Below are positions 1-5,741 of a stretch of DNA of 55,693 nucleotides, piece after piece (position 1 is the first letter of the stretch; each line of letters opens with the position of its first letter). Below the pieces are notes generated by a model. The model had not been told where the DNA came from. It was given only the letters and a program-made list of their open reading frames with translations, and ran no database searches. The translations under genes were made by a program, and so were the position numbers. Location: positions 1-55,693 of IMG/VR virus record IMGVR_UViG_3300022696_000140; one strand, given 5' to 3'. The DNA is from a virus.

Positions 1-87
1 GTTTTCTTGGTTGAGGCCCCTTGCCTCAACCTCTACTAGTAATATATATAATGGTAAGGGCTGGCGCAAGTATTATTTATATAAATA
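1..87 (-). repeat. Late-promoter/hairpin cassette, copy A (cut by window edge)
   Basis: First of six strong copies of an intergenic cassette; the others start near 3184, 4648, 11144, 11600 and 43985. Read on the minus strand it holds a palindromic TATTTATATAAATA box (74-87) containing the T4 late-promoter core TATAAATA, then AATACTTGCGC, then an AT run (TTATATATATTAC), then a 9-bp stem GGTTGAGGC/GCCTCAACC around a 5-nt purine loop. It should drive a leftward gene beyond the window edge. Because the box is a perfect palindrome, it could also fire rightward. Confidence 0.8.
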
Positions 88-160
88 TTAGATTTTTTTC
101 ATTCACTTCTTCAAATATAGATTTATCTTCTATGAAATAGATAAATGTTTCATAATTCAT
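77..160 (-). CDS. Possible 27-aa ORF at the end of the mini-ORF array
   Basis: ATG-to-TAA reading frame of 27 codons beginning MNYETFIYFI. It follows the mini-ORF array but lacks the array's N-terminal signature, has no ribosome site, and its last codons run into the late-promoter box of repeat copy A. It may be only a remnant. Confidence 0.25.
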   Translation of the reverse strand: MNYETFIYFIEDKSIFEEVNEKNLIFI

Positions 161-166
161 ATATCT

Positions 167-298
167 TTATACATAATTTTTATAACCCATAGCGTATAAA
201 TAATGTTTTGTGTATATACTTTTCCATACAGCATCACGGGTAAAATACTCAATTTCTTGTGTTCTATGATAGTAGTTAGATGTAATTAAGATGTTGAT
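167..298 (-). pseudogene. Degenerate member of the mini-ORF family (no start codon)
   Basis: Open frame of 43 codons whose first residues, INILITSNYYHR, align position by position with neighbouring members such as MRYLQTGNSYHR. The codon where the others have ATG is ATC, and no ATG, GTG or TTG lies between it and the upstream in-frame TAG. It is either an inactivated copy or starts at a non-standard codon. It overlaps the end of the preceding ORF by 13 nt. Confidence 0.45.
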
Positions 299-432
299 AT
301 ACTAACAGACCTTCCTTCCAAAGTATAATATACATTGAAAGATACATGATTTTTGGGAGAAATTATAATCATCCTAAAATAGTTTTCCGCTATCGATCTT
401 GAGAATTGGTTGTATGTTATTAAATGAATCAT
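286..432 (-). CDS. Mini-ORF array member, 48 aa
   Basis: Protein begins MIHLITYNQFSRS, matching the array signature [hydrophobic]-Y/H-L-x-T-x-N-x-x-x-R. Its ATG overlaps the TGA of the upstream member (ATGA), so translation is probably by termination-reinitiation; no Shine-Dalgarno sequence is seen. The C-terminal half is unlike that of other members. Function unknown. Confidence 0.6.
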   Translation of the reverse strand: MIHLITYNQFSRSIAENYFRMIIISPKNHVSFNVYYTLEGRSVSISTS

Positions 433-554
433 AACCCATACGACATGACAATTGGTCTATAGAAATAATTATATATTTCAATATTTGTATCAATACGTAA
501 CATGCCAAACGCACATAATCTATGATAAGAATTGCCTGTTTGTAAATATCGCAT
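429..554 (-). CDS. Mini-ORF array member, 41 aa
   Basis: Begins MRYLQTGNSYHRLC, fitting the array signature. The frame stays open to an ATG at 632, but this start is chosen because it aligns with the other members and the longer version would overlap the upstream member. The stop overlaps the next ATG (ATGA). Function unknown. Confidence 0.6.
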   Translation of the reverse strand: MRYLQTGNSYHRLCAFGMLRIDTNIEIYNYFYRPIVMSYGL

Positions 555-558
555 AAAA

Positions 559-696
559 TTATGGAGTATACAATATACTAATAAATTCATATTTAAAATA
601 ATACATAGATGGTATATGATAAATAAGAACATACATCGAAAATGTTTTAGTGTTCATGCACCTAAATCTTTCATTGATTGGTTCTAAATATAGCAT
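559..696 (-). CDS. Mini-ORF array member, 45 aa
   Basis: Begins MLYLEPINERFRCMN, a clear match to the array signature (YL-x-[TP]-x-N-E-x-[FY]-R-C). The next member starts just inside its stop region. The C-terminal half is rich in Tyr, Ile and Phe. No ribosome site is visible. Function unknown. Confidence 0.65.
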   Translation of the reverse strand: MLYLEPINERFRCMNTKTFSMYVLIYHIPSMYYFKYEFISILYTP

Positions 697-709
697 TTTC
701 GATAAAATT

Positions 710-859
710 CTACAAAATAGGCATTGAATAAATAAGACTATAAACCCAAATACTTTTAGATTTTATTAGAGTTTCATTATGGCGCACGCTCCACGAAAAC
801 CATATATTGTCATAATATCTAATATAAGCGTTTATTGTAACTAAATACAATGTATTCAT
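710..859 (-). CDS. Mini-ORF array member, 49 aa
   Basis: The signature appears two residues later than in most members (MNT, then LYLVTINAYIRYY). Aromatic-rich, with Trp in the C-terminal half (WFSWSV, IWVYS). It is separated from its neighbours by 13-24 nt rather than an ATGA overlap. Function unknown. Confidence 0.55.
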   Translation of the reverse strand: MNTLYLVTINAYIRYYDNIWFSWSVRHNETLIKSKSIWVYSLIYSMPIL

Positions 860-883
860 GTTATTCCAATTTTAAGAAAAAAA

Positions 884-1027
884 TCACTGTCTGCTATAGC
901 TTGCGTACCCATAATCACGAAATGTATGTGTACACGATCTTATCGTAGCATCATCATTTAAATACAGCTTAAAAATAGTGATGTGTACATATCTATAGTG
1001 TTCATTCAAAGTTTTTAAATAGATCAT
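884..1027 (-). CDS. Mini-ORF array member, 47 aa
   Basis: Begins MIYLKTLNEHYRYVH. It is the closest relative of the 51-aa member immediately upstream: the first ~38 nt of the two genes differ at only a few positions, so the copies arose by recent duplication. After residue ~20 the two sequences are unrelated. Function unknown. Confidence 0.65.
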   Translation of the reverse strand: MIYLKTLNEHYRYVHITIFKLYLNDDATIRSCTHTFRDYGYASYSRQ

Positions 1028-1044
1028 TCTAATCATTCTAATTT

Positions 1045-1200
1045 TTACAAAGTTTTTAAATCATCATCAGAATATCCTGTAAGCCAACTAACAAAATAGT
1101 ATGGATTATATTCGAGTGTAATTCCAAATAATATATCTTCTTTAAAAGATTGAATTGTTAGACATCTATAGTTTTCATTCAAAGTTTCTAAATAGATCAT
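1045..1200 (-). CDS. Mini-ORF array member, 51 aa
   Basis: Begins MIYLETLNENYRCL and ends in an acidic tail (GYSDDDLKTL). It best represents the array consensus. Its ATG lies 2 nt downstream of the previous member's TGA, with no Shine-Dalgarno motif, which suggests coupled translation. Function unknown. Confidence 0.65.
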   Translation of the reverse strand: MIYLETLNENYRCLTIQSFKEDILFGITLEYNPYYFVSWLTGYSDDDLKTL

Positions 1201-1201
1201 A

Positions 1202-1357
1202 TCAGAAGTTTTTATCATAATATAAATAGCTTATTTGATTATATGTATAAAAATATGGTTTACATAATTCTTCATCAAAACAATCTCCCATAGAAAATTC
1301 AAAATTTTTTATTTTCATTCCCCTAAAATACTCATTAATTGTTTCTAAATAAATCAT
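1202..1357 (-). CDS. Mini-ORF array member, 51 aa
   Basis: Begins MIYLETINEYFRGMK. Start and upstream stop overlap as ATGA. The middle of the protein is acidic (GDCFDEELC) and the end Tyr-rich. Function unknown. Confidence 0.65.
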   Translation of the reverse strand: MIYLETINEYFRGMKIKNFEFSMGDCFDEELCKPYFYTYNQISYLYYDKNF

Positions 1358-1488
1358 AAAAAATAATATCCATTACGATACACACTCAAACGAATATATT
1401 GAATACCAACAAAATAAAATAGATATTGATCAAAATCATTTAAATTACATGCTCTAAAAAAAGCATTCTCATTTTCTAAATAGATCAT
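1354..1488 (-). CDS. Mini-ORF array member, 44 aa
   Basis: Begins MIYLENENAFFRACN. ATGA overlaps at both ends link it to its neighbours. The nucleotide start (ATGATCTATTTAGAAA) is nearly identical to that of the 51-aa member at 1045-1200. Function unknown. Confidence 0.65.
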   Translation of the reverse strand: MIYLENENAFFRACNLNDFDQYLFYFVGIQYIRLSVYRNGYYFL

Positions 1489-1610
1489 ATACGATAAAAT
1501 GGTTTAAAAGGTTCATAATAAAAACAATTCTCAATATTTAATATAAATATTTTAAAACTAGAAATTTGACAACTTCTAAACCATTCATTTTGAGTCGTTA
1601 AATATTTCAT
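1485..1610 (-). CDS. Mini-ORF array member, 41 aa
   Basis: Begins MKYLTTQNEWFRSCQ and fits the signature. It is joined by ATGA overlaps on both sides. Rich in Phe, Tyr and Ile. Function unknown. Confidence 0.65.
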   Translation of the reverse strand: MKYLTTQNEWFRSCQISSFKIFILNIENCFYYEPFKPFYRI

Positions 1611-1753
1611 GATTTATTTTCTATTGTAGTCATCTCAAGATAGATATTGCTGTAATCTTCATGAGTATAGCAGTTTATAGACATACAGAAAATATACATT
1701 TCATACCAACGAAAACTATAATTTTGACAAACTAAATAAATTTCATTTTTCAT
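1607..1753 (-). CDS. Mini-ORF array member, 48 aa
   Basis: The signature is offset by three residues (MKNE, then IYLVCQNYSFRWY). It ends with an ATGA overlap to the next gene and overlaps the upstream member by 11 nt. Function unknown. Confidence 0.55.
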   Translation of the reverse strand: MKNEIYLVCQNYSFRWYEMYIFCMSINCYTHEDYSNIYLEMTTIENKS

Positions 1754-1889
1754 AAAAATCTAAATCTACTTCTATAATGTAAAATCCCTGAAGTGAGGAA
1801 TATAAATTGTTTAGAATTTCAATTGGATAGTTACATAATAATTCAATTGGACAAAATCTATAAATTGCTGATACAGTTCTATAATACAT
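1743..1889 (-). CDS. First, most divergent mini-ORF array member, 48 aa
   Basis: Begins MYYRTVSAIYRFC; Thr, Tyr, Arg and Cys fall where the array signature has them, but Leu and Asn are replaced. It has only a weak upstream AAGAAAG. It is the promoter-proximal member in the leftward direction. Function unknown. Confidence 0.45.
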   Translation of the reverse strand: MYYRTVSAIYRFCPIELLCNYPIEILNNLYSSLQGFYIIEVDLDFYEK

Positions 1890-1925
1890 ACAAAATTCTT
1901 TCTTTAAAAACGTATTTCGATCAAA

Positions 1926-1968
1926 TATTTAGTCATAAATGGCAATATTTAGTGTTTATGACTAAATA
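1926..1968. repeat. 14-bp perfect inverted repeat
   Basis: TATTTAGTCATAAA (1926-1939) and its exact complement (1955-1968) are separated by 15 nt. It lies between the mini-ORF array and the upstream 62-aa gene. Neither side has a run of T after the stem, so it is not a classical terminator; an operator or RNA-processing hairpin is possible. Confidence 0.7.
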
Positions 1969-1986
1969 TAAAATCAATATCTATTT

Positions 1987-2175
1987 TTATGATAAAAAGT
2001 ATTCAATCGATTCTGTTTGACGTTTTGAACACTCAATCAATCTTTCTGGGTTTGCAACAACACCCAAAGAAGAATCTCTTAAACTTACAAGAAGAACTCC
2101 GCCTTTATGATTTTTAAGGGTAGATTTTCTCCAACATCTACCCTTAAACCACACATATTTTTTCTTATTTTCCAT
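1987..2175 (-). CDS. Small basic phage protein, 62 aa
   Basis: Begins MENKKKYVWFKGRCWRKS. Basic and Trp-containing in the first half, with a sequence that reads like a conserved small phage protein (GGVLLVSLRD, NPERLIE). No Shine-Dalgarno precedes the ATG. An in-frame TTG at 2211 would add 12 residues but would sit in what looks like a decayed copy of the promoter cassette. Function unknown. Confidence 0.6.
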   Translation of the reverse strand: MENKKKYVWFKGRCWRKSTLKNHKGGVLLVSLRDSSLGVVANPERLIECSKRQTESIEYFLS

Positions 2176-2220
2176 AAATAAATATATATATAATGTTAGA
2201 AAGGTTTGCAAGTATTATTC
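2175..2220 (-). repeat. Decayed copy of the late-promoter cassette
   Basis: The minus strand reads GAATAATACTTGC, then ATTATATATATAT, lining up with the AATAATACTTGC and CATTATATATATTAC blocks of the intact cassettes. The TATAAATA core is degraded to TTGAATA and the hairpin is missing. It sits directly upstream of the 62-aa gene. Confidence 0.5.
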
Positions 2221-2424
2221 AAAAAATTCTTCAAATGCAACTCCGAGCTGCAGCTCAAAATCATATTCATCCTGCCATATTCCCACGTTTTGGGCTGGGA
2301 ATAGTGTAGAGAGCATATTATACTCTTCTTTGCTCATATGGCCTTTGTGAGAGACTTCTGCGTTGAGAATTTTGTCTTCTTTTTCAGTAAGTTCTCCATT
2401 GAGCCAGTTTTCATAATTTTTCAT
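2215..2424 (-). CDS. Small acidic protein, 69 aa
   Basis: Begins MKNYENWLNGELTEKEDKIL; acidic throughout, ending in FEEFFE. Its start overlaps the end of the upstream gene by 14 nt, so the AAGGAG ribosome site is itself coding sequence of that gene. Likely made together with it. Function unknown. Confidence 0.65.
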   Translation of the reverse strand: MKNYENWLNGELTEKEDKILNAEVSHKGHMSKEEYNMLSTLFPAQNVGIWQDEYDFELQLGVAFEEFFE

Positions 2425-2605
2425 TTTCCATCTCCTTTTTTTGGATTATGTCTTTATGGTATTCATGAATCGCTATGGTGAGAATATCCAATTCAGAGAG
2501 GTTCAACTTATCTTTCAACTCATTGATTTTGTCTATGGTTTGATCTGAAAGTGTCCCCTCTCTATGAGAGCCATTTTTATCGCACCAGAATGCTTTGATT
2601 GACAT
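2411..2605 (-). CDS. Small charged protein, 64 aa
   Basis: Start chosen at the second ATG (MSIKAFWCDKNG) because AAGGAG lies 6 nt upstream; the ATG two codons earlier overlaps that site. The C-terminal half is predicted helical and lysine-rich. The leader CCAAAAAAAGGAGATGG is shared with the repeat-cassette genes, though the hairpin is absent here. Function unknown. Confidence 0.65.
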   Translation of the reverse strand: MSIKAFWCDKNGSHREGTLSDQTIDKINELKDKLNLSELDILTIAIHEYHKDIIQKKEMENEKL

Positions 2606-2633
2606 TTCCATCTCCTTTTTTTGGTTTTATGCA

Positions 2634-3170
2634 TTATGCATAGTGTGTTGTGCTGTATTCTTTTTCCCAATCACCGATGTTGAGATATGCGCCGTGTTTG
2701 AGAGTCCACCCATATTCTGTGGGATTCGCTCTAATCTCCACAACATCACTAACAAAACAATCTTTTTTTGTTTTGTGATAAATTGTGTGTTGAGGGTCTC
2801 CTCTTTTTGAAGTTTCGATTTCAGCAATAGAAATCTTATTGCCGACAACATTCACAATTTGATAAAATTCTCTGTTAGTTTGTTCCCAACCCCAGCAACT
2901 AACCAGAAGCTGACCAACTTTGTAAGAATGTCCATCTTGTTTGATGGTGTTGATTTTTTCTCTTTTTTTGATTTTTTTCTCTTCTTTAGCTTTCCATCTG
3001 GTGTGCCAAAGGTCGAAAACCAATCTCAAAGATTCTGGGCCATTGTAGCGATAGAATTTCTTTTTTCTATTCTTAGCTTTTGGGTAGTAAACAATTCTCA
3101 CTACACCGCCAATTTCCTCAACAGAAATTCTATCTCCTGTTGGTTTGTGGATCAATTCTTTGATTGACAT
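2634..3170 (-). CDS. Conserved phage hypothetical protein, 178 aa
   Basis: Lysine-rich linker (residues ~58-75), then a segment of the type W-x-Q-T-N-x-x-F-Y-Q-I-V (residues ~94-108) that I recognise from many phage and plasmid proteins of unknown role. It is the first gene after repeat cassette B, with AAGGAAG 7 nt before the ATG, so expression late in infection is inferred. Confidence 0.7.
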   Translation of the reverse strand: MSIKELIHKPTGDRISVEEIGGVVRIVYYPKAKNRKKKFYRYNGPESLRLVFDLWHTRWKAKEEKKIKKREKINTIKQDGHSYKVGQLLVSCWGWEQTNREFYQIVNVVGNKISIAEIETSKRGDPQHTIYHKTKKDCFVSDVVEIRANPTEYGWTLKHGAYLNIGDWEKEYSTTHYA

Positions 3171-3183
3171 CTCAAAACTTCCT

Positions 3184-3277
3184 TTTTGGTTTGTTTTTGG
3201 TTGAGGCCCCTTGCCTCAACCTCTACTAATAATATATATAATGGCACTGACGTGCGCAAGTATTATTTATATAAATA
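3184..3277 (-). repeat. Late-promoter/hairpin cassette, copy B
   Basis: Intact copy: palindromic TATTTATATAAATA at 3264-3277, small GCAC/GTGC stem, AT run, then the 9-bp GGTTGAGGC/GCCTCAACC hairpin near 3199-3221, leading into the ribosome site of the 178-aa gene. The leader after the hairpin (AAACAAACCAAAAAGGAAG) matches copy D rather than copies C, E and F. Confidence 0.85.
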
Positions 3278-3285
3278 GTGTATTT

Positions 3286-3918
3286 TCAATCCCAAAGCGT
3301 CCTATAATATGTGACAAAATACGACAAACCTTTTTTAAGCTCTCTAATCTCATCTTTTGTTAGAGAATTTCTATCTCTACCCAACAGATGGAAAGAGTAT
3401 TTTATTTTGTTGAGAATTCTTTTCCATGCATTTAAACCATCATCAAAATCACTATAATGTTTGTTCAATCTTCCTGGATGGGATTTTATATTTTGGATGT
3501 AATATTCTAATCTTTTATACCACCATTCCGATATTTTTTTCGAAAACTCTTTTTCTTCTAACATAAGAACTTTAAAATTTTTCATGCCATGAACAAATTT
3601 GGTGTGTATGTTTTCTTCCCACACAAACAAATCTTTTTCTACCATATAAAAAGAAAAAATAATATCAAGAAAAAAATCAACCCTGTTACTATTTTTATAT
3701 AGATAATCAAAATTCCAATTTAATAGAATTGGTAAAATGTATTTTGAGAAGCTGTAATCCAAATTCCACACATCTCTACAATCCCACCCATTTTTTAAAT
3801 AAAATATCAAATATTTTATTTTTTTATCAATATGATAGAAATATTTAAAATCATAAACCAAAACATAAATAAATCTATTTATTTTTTGGTTGATTGGTTC
3901 TTTTGCTTCAAAATTCAT
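3286..3918 (-). CDS. Conserved phage hypothetical protein, 210 aa
   Basis: Rich in Trp, Tyr and Phe, with the segment GWDCRDVWNLDYSFSKYILP (residues ~44-63) typical of a widespread phage family of unknown function. The ribosome site AAAGGAG precedes the ATG. It is preceded on the minus strand by a GTGTG/CACAC hairpin in the 77-nt gap. No enzymatic motif seen. Confidence 0.7.
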   Translation of the reverse strand: MNFEAKEPINQKINRFIYVLVYDFKYFYHIDKKIKYLIFYLKNGWDCRDVWNLDYSFSKYILPILLNWNFDYLYKNSNRVDFFLDIIFSFYMVEKDLFVWEENIHTKFVHGMKNFKVLMLEEKEFSKKISEWWYKRLEYYIQNIKSHPGRLNKHYSDFDDGLNAWKRILNKIKYSFHLLGRDRNSLTKDEIRELKKGLSYFVTYYRTLWD

Positions 3919-3995
3919 AAAACTCCTTTAGTTTAAAGAATTCAATACTTTTTCTCTTGTGTGTAAACACACAACTTTTCTCTTTATAAGAGATT

Positions 3996-4643
3996 TTAAC
4001 TCAACGGCTCTTTTTTTCTTTTTTTCTTTTTTTCAGCAATGTAAAAATCGATTTCATCTTTTGCATTTTCAAGAAGGCCAGATTCTTCATGGTCACTACC
4101 ATAGAAACCAAAACAACTCGCTATGATCTCATCATCTTGTGCAACAGAGTAGCCGTAGACTTCTCCATTAACATAATTGGACAGAACCGATACTTCACTT
4201 TTGAGATGTTCCTCAATCTGAGAAACTCTTTTTTTAGAAATTTTTTTCCAAAGAAATTTTTCTTTTGCTTCTTCTTTGGAAACATAAACATAACCAATTT
4301 GACACGAATCCCATCGACAAGAAAATCCATCGGTATTGAGCAAAAAACAGCCATGCTCATATTTGTACAAATCCAAAATGATATAATTCTCTTCGATTTT
4401 TTTCTCAATAAAATTTTTGGCATCATCTTCATCAAGTCTTTCAAAATAGTCAGTGTCCAAATTCACACCGACATCAGATAAAAGTTCTTCTAAAACATCT
4501 TCACCATAAGTATCAGAAAAACCATAATCTTTCCTGAAAGTTGCAATCTTTCCGATGTTTTCCCATTCTCTTGGGCTTTCTGGCGAATCATCGATAACAA
4601 TATCGATTTTGAAATTTTTGTGATTGATAGTATCTACTACCAT
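3996..4643 (-). CDS. Conserved phage hypothetical protein, 215 aa
   Basis: Start set at MVVDTINHKNF, 5 nt after GGAGATGG; a longer frame into repeat cassette C is not used. The segment DDSPESPREWENIGKI (residues ~19-34) and a later C-R-W-D-S-x-Q-I-G-Y-V-Y-V block (~109-121) match a family common in phages of many hosts and never assigned a function. The C-terminus is a Lys-rich tail. Confidence 0.75.
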   Translation of the reverse strand: MVVDTINHKNFKIDIVIDDSPESPREWENIGKIATFRKDYGFSDTYGEDVLEELLSDVGVNLDTDYFERLDEDDAKNFIEKKIEENYIILDLYKYEHGCFLLNTDGFSCRWDSCQIGYVYVSKEEAKEKFLWKKISKKRVSQIEEHLKSEVSVLSNYVNGEVYGYSVAQDDEIIASCFGFYGSDHEESGLLENAKDEIDFYIAEKKKKRKKEPLS

Positions 4644-4647
4644 TTTC

Positions 4648-4749
4648 CCATCTCCTTTTTTGGTTTTCTTGGTTGAGGCCCCTCGCCTCAACCTCTACTA
4701 GTAATATATATAATGGCACTATCGTGCGCAAGTATTATTTATATAAATA
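4648..4749 (-). repeat. Late-promoter/hairpin cassette, copy C
   Basis: Intact copy with palindromic late box at 4736-4749. The hairpin loop differs from copies A, B, D and F by one base (GAGGG instead of AAGGG) while the stem is kept, consistent with selection on the RNA stem. It feeds the 215-aa gene. Confidence 0.85.
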
Positions 4750-4784
4750 GTGTATTTTTTTGAGAAAAATGGTGGATTTTAAAG

Positions 4785-4812
4785 AAAAATGGGGCAAAAA
4801 TGCCCCATTTTT
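4785..4812 (-). terminator. Intrinsic terminator after the Hsp20 gene
   Basis: Twelve-base stem (AAAAATGGGGCA paired with its complement) with a 4-nt loop. On the minus strand it is followed by a T-rich stretch. Its first base overlaps the Hsp20 stop codon. Confidence 0.8.
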
Positions 4813-5225
4813 TAAGATATTTTGATTATTTTTTGATTAGTTTTTGACAATCGAGGGACTTTTATTTTTAGCAATCCATCATCACATTCAGCGGTTACAC
4901 CATCAAGATCAAATTTATAAGTGTCTATTAAATATGACACGTCTAAATCTCTTCTTGAAATTTTTCTAACAATCCACTTCTTTTTTTGTGATTCTTTTTC
5001 TTTTTCTTTTCTAATAATTCTCAACCTATTATTATCAACCAAAATTTCAAAATCGTCTTTTTTACTACCAACAGAAGCAAATTCGATAATTAAATCATTT
5101 TCCTCTGTTTGATAAATATCAACAGGATAGTCGATTTTAGCATTTGATAAAGGTGAGAAGTTAGACATTGATGATCTTGTTAGAACATCAAATTCAGAGA
5201 AAAAAGCATCCAATAAATCACTCAT
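4812..5225 (-). CDS. Small heat-shock protein, Hsp20/alpha-crystallin type
   Basis: 137 aa, the usual length for phage Hsp20. The alpha-crystallin domain spans residues ~35-130: Y-P-V-D-I-Y-Q-T-E-E opening strand, an Asn-Arg-Leu-Arg-Ile strand near 67, and the closing motif D-G-L-L-K-I-K-V-P-R (residues ~117-126). The I-x-I/V tail motif that binds other subunits is present (KIIKI). It acts as an ATP-independent holdase; such genes are known in T4-like cyanophages. A late box lies ~58 nt upstream, so a role during virion assembly is plausible. Confidence 0.9.
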   Translation of the reverse strand: MSDLLDAFFSEFDVLTRSSMSNFSPLSNAKIDYPVDIYQTEENDLIIEFASVGSKKDDFEILVDNNRLRIIRKEKEKESQKKKWIVRKISRRDLDVSYLIDTYKFDLDGVTAECDDGLLKIKVPRLSKTNQKIIKIS

Positions 5226-5283
5226 AAAAACCTCCTTAGATGGTTTAAAAAATTATGAGAATCCAATATGGTATCCTCAAAAA

Positions 5284-5291
5284 TATTTATA
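5284..5291 (-). promoter_or_regulatory. T4-type late promoter core (TATAAATA) before hsp20
   Basis: Exact TATAAATA on the minus strand, 58 nt upstream of the Hsp20 ATG and just after the tRNA cluster. It matches the core recognised by the gp55 sigma factor encoded in this window. Confidence 0.6.
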
Positions 5292-5308
5292 ATTTTAACA
5301 CAAAAAAA

Positions 5309-5382
5309 CACCTCGTGATAGACTCGAACTATCAACCCTCAGAGTAGAAATCTGATGCTCTATCCAATTGAGCTAACGAGGC
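5309..5382 (-). tRNA. tRNA-Arg (anticodon TCT)
   Basis: Cloverleaf: acceptor GCCTCGT/ACGAGGT (a G-T closing pair), anticodon stem TCAGA/TCTGA with loop TTTCTAC giving anticodon TCT, T-arm GATAG/CTATC with TTCGAGT loop. CCA is not encoded. It reads AGA, the common Arg codon in this AT-rich genome. Confidence 0.95.
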
Positions 5383-5399
5383 AATGATTAAAAATAAAA

Positions 5400-5477
5400 T
5401 GGTCTGGAAGGTTGGATTTGAACCAACGTACTCTCGGCCCCAAACCGAGCGACTCAACCTGGCTGGCCTACTCCCAG
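5400..5477 (-). tRNA. tRNA-Pro (anticodon TGG)
   Basis: Acceptor CTGGGAG/CTTCCAG (one G-T pair), anticodon stem CTCGG/CCGAG with loop TTTGGGG giving anticodon TGG, T-arm GTTGG/CCAAC, encoded CCA. The D-stem appears to be only three pairs. Its 5' part overlaps the stop end of a 50-aa gene. Confidence 0.93.
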
Positions 5478-5606
5478 ATATTCTTCAAGAATCTCATTAC
5501 ATAGTTGATTAAGAGTAATGTCTTTTTCATGTGCCATCACTGCCAACTTGAAAAACTCTTCATTTGTTAAACAAATCTCAACATCTATAAAATTTTTTTC
5601 ATCCAT
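5454..5606 (-). CDS. Small protein of 50 aa between tRNAs, overlapping tRNA-Pro
   Basis: Start at MDEKNFIDVEI with AGGAAG 8 nt upstream; a longer frame reaching into tRNA-Gln is rejected. Predicted helical (EEFFKLAVMAHEKDITLNQL), resembling ribbon-helix-helix-sized proteins such as antitoxins or Arc-like regulators. The last eight codons and the TGA lie inside the 5' half of tRNA-Pro. A DNA-binding role is only a guess. Confidence 0.6.
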   Translation of the reverse strand: MDEKNFIDVEICLTNEEFFKLAVMAHEKDITLNQLCNEILEEYLGVGQPG

Positions 5607-5620
5607 ATAAAACTTCCTAT

Positions 5621-5697
5621 TGGCTGAAGTAGGGGGACTCGAACCCCCAACACTCAGATTCAAAATCTGATGCTCTAACCATTTGAGCTATACTCCA
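5621..5697 (-). tRNA. tRNA-Gln (anticodon TTG)
   Basis: Acceptor TGGAGTA/TACTTCA with the U1-A72 pair characteristic of tRNA-Gln, anticodon stem TCAGA/TCTGA with loop TTTTGAA giving TTG, T-arm GGGGG/CCCCC, encoded CCA. Confidence 0.95.
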
Positions 5698-5709
5698 TCT
5701 ATTATGTTT

Positions 5710-5737
5710 TTAAAAAGATGCGGAAATTAATCCGCAA
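5710..5737 (-). terminator. Intrinsic terminator after the 246-aa virion-like gene
   Basis: Minus-strand stem TGCGGA/TCCGCA with a 6-nt loop, followed by TCTTTTT. It lies 5 nt past the stop of the upstream gene and separates it from the tRNA genes. Confidence 0.75.
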
Positions 5738-5741
5738 TAAT

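Noticed and set aside
1-87. Repeat hairpin as an intrinsic terminator
   Set aside because: The stem is followed by A-rich leader and a ribosome site, not by a T run, in all copies; a 5'-UTR hairpin fits better.
429-632. 67-codon version of the mini-ORF beginning at 632
   Set aside because: The extension would overlap most of the upstream member; the shorter start aligns exactly with the family signature.
884-1610. CRISPR array or plain DNA repeat
   Set aside because: The recurring TAGATCAT-type segments are spaced irregularly and each coincides with the start of an open frame; spacers are coding and there are no cas genes.
1793-2020. Rightward 75-codon frame
   Set aside because: Lies antisense to two better-supported leftward frames and across an inverted repeat; no ribosome site.
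4089-4481. Rightward 130-codon frame antisense to the 215-aa gene
   Set aside because: Phe/Ile-rich mirror of a coding strand with a recognised family; no ribosome site.
5454-5663. Longer frame starting inside tRNA-Gln
   Set aside because: The added residues translate the tRNA; AGGAAG sits correctly for the ATG at 5606.
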